This document shows positions 58,545-64,000 of a DNA stretch of 64,000 nt, in pieces (the first letter of the stretch is position 1; the number at the start of each line of letters is the position of its first letter). The position numbers were made by a program, and so were the translations under genes. The notes under the pieces are model-generated. The model saw nothing but the letters and a program-made list of their open reading frames with translations, was not told where the DNA came from and did no database searches. The stretch is from Sva-07 sp942492715 (GTDB taxonomy: Bacteria; Actinomycetota; Acidimicrobiia; Acidimicrobiales; Ilumatobacteraceae): positions 372,001-436,000 of the forward strand of contig CALOFW010000018.1 in the NCBI GenBank assembly GCA_942492715.1, given 5' to 3'.

Positions 58545-58854
58545 GATGTCTCCGTTGCAGTCTTGATGTGGCGTTCCACGACTTCGCACACGGCGACGTC
58601 GTAGCTGGTGTACACGTGGCTCTTGCCCGCCTCCTGTGCAATCTTGTGGTCCGGATTCTCACCCCACAGCTCGACGCTGTCGAGGTCGTCGAACTCGACA
58701 ACCACGACACTCTCGCCGTCGCCAGCGGTGAACAGCTTGTGCGTGACGATGTAGCCCGGGCTCTGCTGTACAAGGGCGTGCATCTCGCCGTAGCGACGTT
58801 CGTTCTCGGCTTGATGTTCGGGTGCGACGCATGAGCGAAAACGGCGATGGTCAT
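58541..58854 (-). pseudogene. Antibiotic biosynthesis monooxygenase-like gene, frameshifted near the start
   Basis: ATG 58854 gives the family N-terminus MTIAVF, but the frame then diverges. The rest of a typical ABM protein (PEHQAENERRYGEMHALV, HKLFTAGDGESVVVVEFDDL, GKSHVYTSYDVAVCEVVERH) is in another frame. Restoring one base near 58836-58842, at the GAAAAC run, joins them to a normal protein of about 104 residues. It is either a one-base deletion mutation or a sequencing error. ABM-domain proteins are small heme- or quinone-related monooxygenases. It is the first gene before selO. Confidence 0.7.
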
Positions 58855-59000
58855 GTTGGGTATTCTCAATTTCTCGTTGTACCGGTGGTGGCGGCGAAGT
58901 GCGCGCTCGGACCTGGCGATCCGGTGCGACCCTCCGTATAGACCACCGAAGCCGGTGACCGTTACAACATGAACGGATCGAGCGCGGCGGCATTGTCCAC

Positions 59001-59006
59001 TATGGT
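59001..59006 (+). promoter_or_regulatory. -10 box of the uracil-DNA glycosylase gene
   Basis: TATGGT ends 8 bases before GTG 59015. Confidence 0.5.
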
Positions 59007-59014
59007 CGTGACTC

Positions 59015-59635
59015 GTGGATGCATCTGGTGCGCTCAAACTCGACGAGTTGCTGATCGACGTCCGGGCGTGTCGGGTGTGTGCTGAACATCTGCCGTTGGG
59101 TCCAAGGCCGATGGTGCAGGTCGGTCGTGATGCGCGGATCGTGATCATCGGGCAAGCGCCGGGTCGGGTCGTCCACGAGTCCGGTGTCCCGTGGGCCGAC
59201 CCGAGCGGCGATCGGCTGCGATCGTGGCTCGGAGTGACGCCGGAACAGTTCTATGACGACGCTGTGGTTGCGTTGGTGCCGATGGGGCCCCTGCTTCCCC
59301 GGGACCGGCCGGAGCGGCGACAACCCGCCGCGACCCGAGTGTGCACTCTCTGGCACGACCCACTGCTCGGGCATCTCCCGACCGATCGGCTGACCGTGGT
59401 CGTGGGGGCGTATGCGCAGCGCCGATACATCGACGAGCCTGGTCGCAACCTCACCGATACGGTCGCCAACTGGCAGCGCTACCTACCGTCGCAGGTTGTC
59501 CTCCCGCATCCGTCGCCACGCAATCGGGGATGGTTCAAGAAGAACCCGTGGTTCGAGACCGACACACTCCCTGCGGTCCGCAGTCGTGTCAGCGAGATAC
59601 TGAACAACTCCGACAAACGCAGGCGCGCTGTTTGA
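59015..59635 (+). CDS. Uracil-DNA glycosylase-family protein with a segment read out of frame
   Basis: The 206-residue product has RACRVCAEHLPLGPRPMVQV, the GQAPGRVVHESGVPWADPSG motif of the glycosylase superfamily, VVVGAYAQRRYI and LPHPSPRNRGWFKKNPWF. Residues about 92-110 are unlike the family, but the same DNA in the next frame encodes CFPGTGRSGDNPPRPECA, the expected conserved loop. Two compensating indels (about 59284-59292 and 59341-59350) therefore flank this part. The family removes uracil from DNA or is of uncertain activity. Starts at GTG 59015, 8 bases after a -10 box. Confidence 0.8.
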   Translation: MDASGALKLDELLIDVRACRVCAEHLPLGPRPMVQVGRDARIVIIGQAPGRVVHESGVPWADPSGDRLRSWLGVTPEQFYDDAVVALVPMGPLLPRDRPERRQPAATRVCTLWHDPLLGHLPTDRLTVVVGAYAQRRYIDEPGRNLTDTVANWQRYLPSQVVLPHPSPRNRGWFKKNPWFETDTLPAVRSRVSEILNNSDKRRRAV

Positions 59636-59637
59636 GG

Positions 59638-60117
59638 TCAGGTGGATCTGTCGCTCGACGCGTTCACCGGGGTTGCGCCTTGGGCGAGCTTGAGGCGAGT
59701 CCAGACGTTCATGTTGATGACGATCGCGGCGAGTTCGGCGATTTCGGTCTGGTCGAAATGCGTGGCGGCCTGGTCGTGGACGCCTCCGAAGCCGGGGGCA
59801 TTGCCGGCGGTGAGCGCATCGCAGTATGCGAGCGCGGCCTGCTCGGCGGCGTCGAACAGGCCGCTCTCCCACCAACTGGCGAGGTTGTCGACCTTGGCTG
59901 GGTGGATACCGATGGTGCGGCTGGTCTCAGCGTGCAGGATGAGGCAGTACGAGCAGTTGTTGAGTTGGGCGACTCGCAGCCTGACCAGCTGAGCGAGATG
60001 CTGGTCCAGTGCGAGGTCGGCGGTGTAACCGAACGCCTTGGCCATTGCTTTGGCCAGGTCATGGAAGGCGGTGAGGTCGGGATCGAATCGGCGGTTCTCG
60101 AACACGATGTCGGTCAT
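59638..60117 (-). CDS. Carboxymuconolactone decarboxylase-family protein (AhpD-like)
   Basis: The 159-residue product is an all-helical CMD/AhpD protein with the redox motif Cys55-Ser-Tyr-Cys58 and His62 (NNCSYCLILH), followed by HPAKVDNLASWW and AALAYCDALTAG. Members act as peroxidases, alkylhydroperoxide reductases or decarboxylases. Its ATG overlaps the stop of the zinc-finger/sigma gene upstream; in several ECF-sigma groups a CMD-like gene is the conserved partner and target. Convergent with the glycosylase, 2 bases apart. Confidence 0.88.
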   Translation of the reverse strand: MTDIVFENRRFDPDLTAFHDLAKAMAKAFGYTADLALDQHLAQLVRLRVAQLNNCSYCLILHAETSRTIGIHPAKVDNLASWWESGLFDAAEQAALAYCDALTAGNAPGFGGVHDQAATHFDQTEIAELAAIVINMNVWTRLKLAQGATPVNASSDRST

Positions 60118-60956
60118 CGTCCAAACCTCACGACGTTGTCGACAGCTCCGCGGAGATGGACCCGGGCACGGTGCAGAGCTTCGACCGCTTGGGTCTGGTC
60201 GAGGCGAAGCATGGCCGCGGCGTCGGTCACCGACACATCGTCGATGTCGACGAGTTGCACCAGTTGGCCGAGCGGGTCATCCAGTCGCGCAAGCGCTTGG
60301 TCGACGACTCCGTAGAGCTCGGCGGTCAAGACATCGTCGTCGGGGCTCAGGCTGTTCGTGTGGCCCCACCGGTTCGGTGCGTTGACGTGGCGTCCTGCTT
60401 CGGGCCCGCTGGCGTAGAAGTCCGGATAGAAGAGTTCCGCGGTGTCGCCATCCGGATCGAGGCTCGGGCTGAAGCTTTCGGTTCGAGTCGTGAAGTCGTC
60501 GAGACTGCGCACAGTCGGGCCCGAATCGCCCAGCGCTCGGTCGGTGAGATTCTGGGCGAGCACCGACAGGTCGAGACGCGCCGGGTCGTGTTCGAGTGCT
60601 GCGAGCAGCGTTTGTTGCACCAGGTCCTCGGCGCCGTTTGGGTCGAGACTGTCGGCGAGACGACAGAGGCTTCGCACGGTGCCCGAAATGTCACGGGATG
60701 AGTCGGAGGTGCCGGGGGCCGAACCGTCGAGCAGATTCGAGACGCTGTCGGGCACGTCGGTGAGTTCACTGGAACCGACGAAGTCGCTCACGATGTCGAT
60801 CTGGTCGGAGAACAGTCGACAGTCCAGGCATGAGTCGAGGTGTTCCTGCACGACGGCCTCGTCGGCCTCTTCGAGGAGTCCTGTTTGGAAACGGGTGAGC
60901 TGGTTGGTGCATCCGGCACACGACAGCGCGTTCGGGTCGATGGTGGCATTCGTCAT
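60114..60956 (-). CDS. Zinc anti-sigma domain fused to an ECF sigma-like protein
   Basis: The 280-residue product joins parts that are normally separate. Residues 10-50 hold a zinc anti-sigma motif: Cys13-x2-Cys16 and His39-x3-Cys43-x2-Cys46. Residues about 100-142 match sigma region 2 (GAEDLVQQTLLAALE, LSVLAQNLTDRAL), although region 2.1 is missing. Residues about 212-272 match sigma region 4 (LYGVVDQALARLDDPLGQLV, DAAAMLRLDQTQAVEALHRA). A 70-residue acidic linker lies between them. AGGAG lies 6 bases before the ATG. It overlaps the CMD gene by 4 bases. It may be a self-inhibited redox-responsive sigma factor; activity is unproven and the sigma parts are divergent. Confidence 0.55.
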   Translation of the reverse strand: MTNATIDPNALSCAGCTNQLTRFQTGLLEEADEAVVQEHLDSCLDCRLFSDQIDIVSDFVGSSELTDVPDSVSNLLDGSAPGTSDSSRDISGTVRSLCRLADSLDPNGAEDLVQQTLLAALEHDPARLDLSVLAQNLTDRALGDSGPTVRSLDDFTTRTESFSPSLDPDGDTAELFYPDFYASGPEAGRHVNAPNRWGHTNSLSPDDDVLTAELYGVVDQALARLDDPLGQLVQLVDIDDVSVTDAAAMLRLDQTQAVEALHRARVHLRGAVDNVVRFGR

Positions 60957-61071
60957 GGAGGTCTCCTGGGGCGGTGAGTGCTCGGTCTGGATCTACTCGA
61001 CAATCTCGAAAGCTGTGCGTTACACAGTTCGCGCGTCGAGTCTCGCGCTGGTCGGGGTCGCCGGACGCCAG

Positions 61072-61392
61072 TTACGGCTGCAGCGTCTCTTGGGTGCGGT
61101 TCCGAATGGTGCTGGCGATGCGTGAGATCAATGCTGAGAAATCGAGGTCGATGTCGGTGATGCCGCCAAGTTCGTGGGTGCTGAGATCGATCTGGACGTG
61201 GTTGTCGTGGTTGCGCCAGTCGGGATGGTGTTGACGCGTCTCGGCGTGTTGGGCGACTTCGGTCATGAATTCGAATGCTGTGCGGAACGAGTCGAACGTG
61301 TAGGAGGCGGTGATCACCTTGCCTTTCCGTCGCCACCCATCGGAGGCTTCGAGGACGGCGTCGATCTCTGGGTTGGGGATGCGGGTGGGCAT
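61072..61392 (-). CDS. Pterin-4a-carbinolamine dehydratase-like protein
   Basis: The 106-residue product has the PCD fold: GWRRKGKVITASYTFDSFRT, AFEFMTEVAQHAETRQHHPD with the HHPDWRNHDNHV catalytic region, and LSTHELGGITDIDLDFSALI. It would dehydrate 4a-hydroxy-tetrahydropterin, or act as an uncharacterised paralogue. AAGGAG lies 7 bases before ATG 61392. It lies between the glnS remnant and the sigma-fusion gene, all on the same strand. Confidence 0.85.
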   Translation of the reverse strand: MPTRIPNPEIDAVLEASDGWRRKGKVITASYTFDSFRTAFEFMTEVAQHAETRQHHPDWRNHDNHVQIDLSTHELGGITDIDLDFSALISRIASTIRNRTQETLQP

Positions 61393-61510
61393 GTTCGATC
61401 TCCTTGATGCTCGATCTGTCCGGGCACGAGTGGGGCCGTGGGATCGGATGTTGACGTGTAGAGACCATCGAGCGCGACTGTTACAGCTGTCGTGTCGAGG
61501 AATGCCGACG

Positions 61511-63161
61511 TCAGGTCGTGCGCGCCTGTTTCTGGATTCGGGCCCATTCGTCGCGCAGCCCAACCGTGCGGTGAAAGGTGGCCGGCCGATGAGGATCTAA
61601 TGCGAAATAGCCGAGCCGTTCGAATTGGACGACCGAGCCTGCCGGTGTCGCGGCGAGCGCCGGTTCGGCCTTGGCTGACAGCGTCTCCTTCGACTCGGGC
61701 TTGGTTGATTCGCCGTTGCTTGTTGCGTTGTGCGGGGGCGTGTCGCCGCGGTCGTAGAGATGCACGGTCGTGTCGACAGCGTGCGGAGCGGAGACCCAAT
61801 GCAGTGTTGACCGAACTCGGCGGCCGTCAGACGACCCGCCGGCACTGTCGGGATCGTACGTGCAGTGCACTTCGATGATCGTGTCGTCGTTGTCGACGAT
61901 CACGTCGGTGGCGGTGATGTAGAACGCGTTGCGGAGTCTGACTTCGCGTCGAGGGCTGAGCCGGTAGAACTTCGGTGGCGGTTCGACTTCGAAGTCGTCG
62001 CGTTCGATCCACAACACTCCGGTGAACGGCACGTGGCGGGTCCCGTCGCCCGGGCGTTCGGGGTTGTTCGCGACGTCAACCCACTCGACGTGTCCGTCGG
62101 GCCAGTTGGTGATGACGACCTTGAGGGGGCGCAGCACGACCATTCGCCGTTGCGTGGTCCGGTTGAGTTCGGTTCGCACGAACGATTCGAGGAGTTCGAT
62201 GTCGACGGTGCTGTTCGTTCTCGCGACACCGATGTGTTTCAAGAACTCGATGATCGCTCTGGGCGGATACCCGCGGCGGCGCAGCCCTTGCAGCGTCGGT
62301 AGCCGTGGGTCGTCCCAGCCGTCGACAGCGCCGGTGTCGATCAGTTGGCGCAGTAGCCGTTTGGAGGTCACCGTGTGGGTCAGGTTCAACCGTGCGAACT
62401 CGATCTGGGTGGGCGGGGCCGCCGGTAGGTCGAGGTGGCGCGAGGAACCAGTCATAGAGCAGGCGGTGGTCGCCGAACTCGAGTGTTGCGACGGAGTGGG
62501 TGATGCCTTCGAGTGCGTCGACTTGGCCGTGGGCCCAGTCGCAGGTCGGGTAGATCAACCAGTCGTTGCCGGTGCGTGGGTGCCGGGTCCGTCGGATCCG
62601 GTACAACGCAAGTGCGCAACACCATGTTGTCAGCTGCCATGTCGATCTTGGCCCGCGGGACGAGAACCATCACCGAATTCGCCAGCTTGCATGCGGGCGA
62701 ACAACTCCAGGTTCTCATCGGGTGTGCGGTTACGGAACAGGCTGGGTCGGCCCGGTGTCCCGTACCCGCCGCGCTGGTCAGATCGTTGCGGCGTCCTGGT
62801 CGTCGACGGCCGCGACGTCGGCGGCGATGAGGTCGCGCCCGAAGTAGAGCTGGTCAAGTCCGAGGCGTACCCGATCTGGGCCGGCCGAAATCCGAGCCAT
62901 GCGATGTCGTCGATGATCGCTTGATAGAACTCGGGGAACGCCGACGACGGGTTGGTGTCGTCGAAGCGCAGGTTGCACGACCCACCGAACTCGTCCGGCC
63001 GGCTCGAAGTTCAAGACGGTGATCGACTTGGCGTGTCCGATGTGCAAGTACCCATTCGGTTCGGGAGGGAACCGAGTCCGAACAACTCGACCATCGAGCC
63101 GCCCAGCGGCGATGTCCTCGGAGATTCGTTGTCGGATGAAATCGGTGTGATGTTCATTCAT
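61511..63161 (-). pseudogene. glnS: Glutaminyl-tRNA synthetase gene broken by about six frameshifts
   Basis: Starting at ATG 63161, the signature FPPEPNGYLHIGHAKSI is in frame. The expected continuation then moves between frames: SRPDEFGGSCNLRFDDTN, DQLYFGRDLIAADVAAVDDQ, GGYGTPGRPSLFRNRTPDEN, PRAKIDMAADNMVLR, HPRTGNDWLIYPTCDWAHGQ and, from about 62435 to the stop, a clean C-terminal part with the anticodon-binding barrels. Changes lie near 63005, 62880, 62780, 62665, 62610 and 62435. Overall length (about 550 codons) is that of intact GlnRS. Whether this is decay or sequencing error cannot be decided from the text. Confidence 0.8.
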
Positions 63162-63170
63162 CGGAGATGC

Positions 63171-64000
63171 TCAGGCCATTCCCGAGCGGGTCGGGAGCAT
63201 TTCTTCGACCTCTTCCATCTCCGGCATCGGCTCGGTCTGCAGCATCGAGCCGGCGGGCGAGGTGACCCACCCAGGCTCGTGCGGTGAGTCCGTGGGCGAA
63301 AATGCTCACGAGCACGGTCCACGCCGCGACGGTGAAGATCGTGTCGCCCACGTCGGAGTCGAGTTCCTCGACCACGAGCAGCGCGAACAGAAGTTGACGC
63401 GAGGGCACGTGGTACGAACCAGCCGAGGAACAATCGGGTTTCGAAGAAAGTCCCCGACGCCGTCAAGAACAGCACGACGGGGACGATGCGGATGACGGTG
63501 AGCGACAGCACCGACGTATAGGGCGATCTGCCACGTGAGGTCGTCAAGTACTGGCCCGACGAGCACTGCGCCGAACAGTACGAACGTGATTGCCGAGGGC
63601 AGCTCGCCTTCGTCCTCGGTGAAGTCTTGGATTCCGGTGCATTGTTGGCGGGCGATCCGCCCGAACGACAACCCGGCCACGAACGCTGCGATGAACCCGT
63701 TGCCATCCAGCTCGCCCGCCAGAGCAGGCACGGGCGACGGCGATGGAATCGTCGCGAGTTGGCGGTACACGCCCTCCACGTGGCCGCCGCTGGCCCGATG
63801 GTCCAAGTGTCGTCCCGCCGACCGCGCCGGCCACCACACCGGCGAGGACCCCGAATCCGACCTGGCGGGCGGCGAGGCCGACCCGGTCAGTTGCGTTCCC
63901 TGCGGCTTCGGCGGCGGCCGCAGCGGGCAGCACGGTCACGACCGGCGCAGCAATCCCATAGTTCAATCCGCTTTCGACGTTGATCGTCTGGCGGATCCTG
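63171..64000 (-). pseudogene. CPA1-type cation/proton antiporter, frameshifted and cut by the window end
   Basis: Read leftwards from the edge, the frame at 64000 encodes RIRQTINVESGLNYGIAAPV, the pore helix of NhaP/CPA1 antiporters. Later parts are in other frames: ELDGNGFIAAFVAGLSFGRI, ITFVLFGAVLVGPVLDDLTW, VLSLTVIRIVPVVLFLTASG, FLGWFVPRALAS, LLFALLVVEELDSDVGDTIF and a C-terminus ending EEMLPTRSGMA at a stop at 63171. At least five frame changes are needed within 830 bases. The N-terminal part lies outside the window. The intact protein would exchange Na+ or K+ for H+. Confidence 0.7.

Noticed and set aside
61511..62455. A stand-alone 314-residue protein with the GlnRS C-terminal part
   Set aside because: The missing catalytic segments lie directly upstream in other frames at the right distances, so it is a piece of a frameshifted glnS.
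1..64000. CRISPR arrays, rRNA genes and insertion sequences
   Set aside because: No regularly spaced repeats, no rRNA segments and no transposase-like product were seen in the window.

Overview
The window reads as a chromosomal segment of a high-GC actinobacterium. Gene content points to the class Acidimicrobiia (Ilumatobacter-like); that placement is inference from gene content, not a measured phylogeny. Supporting points are very high GC with G/C third codon positions, a mycothiol glycosyltransferase (mshA), a SigR/RsrA-type thiol-stress sigma/anti-sigma pair, a rex-hemA-hemC-hemD run, and a striking number of genes whose start codon lies only 6-11 bases downstream of a TANNNT -10 box, the signature of leaderless transcripts.

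Layout. 0-5 kb: an AbiEi/DUF559-like protein, ethylmalonyl-CoA mutase (ecm), leucyl/phenylalanyl-tRNA-protein transferase (aat) and a 3-hydroxybutyryl-CoA dehydrogenase with a palindromic operator. 5-11 kb: a complete seven-subunit Mrp Na+/H+ antiporter operon (mrpABCDEFG). 11-13 kb: a cyclophilin lipoprotein and membrane proteins. 13-18 kb: a ThiS/MoaD-like protein, a probable RsiG-family c-di-GMP-binding anti-sigma factor, mshA with its YbjN partner, proC, a candidate structured RNA, SAM hydrolase and a 27-residue membrane peptide. 17.8-29.9 kb: an acyl-CoA synthetase and a tetrapyrrole block (rex, hemA, hemC, hemD, hemB, hemL) interrupted by two secreted or membrane beta-rich proteins. 30-36 kb: a four-gene operon (epimerase, PlsC-like protein, hydrolase, flavin oxidoreductase), an M23 peptidase, a phosphatase-fold protein with a dead active site, and tilS. 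36-38 kb: MarR, sigR and rsrA, divergent from a hydrolase through one symmetric -10 element. 38-55.7 kb: a lipid kinase, two SulP transporters, a P-type ATPase, PPK2, DUF2252, a MalT-like LuxR regulator, a ClC channel, TMEM175 and a cyclopropane synthase.

At about 55.9 kb lies the 3' half only of a tRNA-Thr(CGU), followed by two adjacent 12-bp direct repeats. I read this as the edge of an integrated or decayed island. To its right come a DUF5678-like/retropepsin-like pair, selO, a frameshifted ABM protein, a uracil-DNA glycosylase with two compensating indels, a carboxymuconolactone decarboxylase overlapping an unusual zinc anti-sigma/sigma fusion, a pterin dehydratase, and glnS and a cation/proton antiporter that are both broken by many indels. 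From about 62.4 kb to the end the reading frame changes roughly every 50-150 bases, so sequence quality or genuine decay must be settled before those genes are interpreted.

How the genes fit together: ecm and the dehydrogenase belong to acyl-CoA metabolism. Rex, whose own operator is visible, links redox state to heme synthesis. MshA, SigR and RsrA belong to one thiol-redox circuit. Mrp, SulP, ClC, TMEM175 and the P-type ATPase give a heavy inorganic-ion transport load, fitting a saline habitat (inference). The least conventional elements are the RsiG-like protein, the zinc-finger/sigma fusion with its decarboxylase partner, the retropepsin pair, the bidirectional leaderless promoter and the branched RNA candidate upstream of SAM hydrolase.
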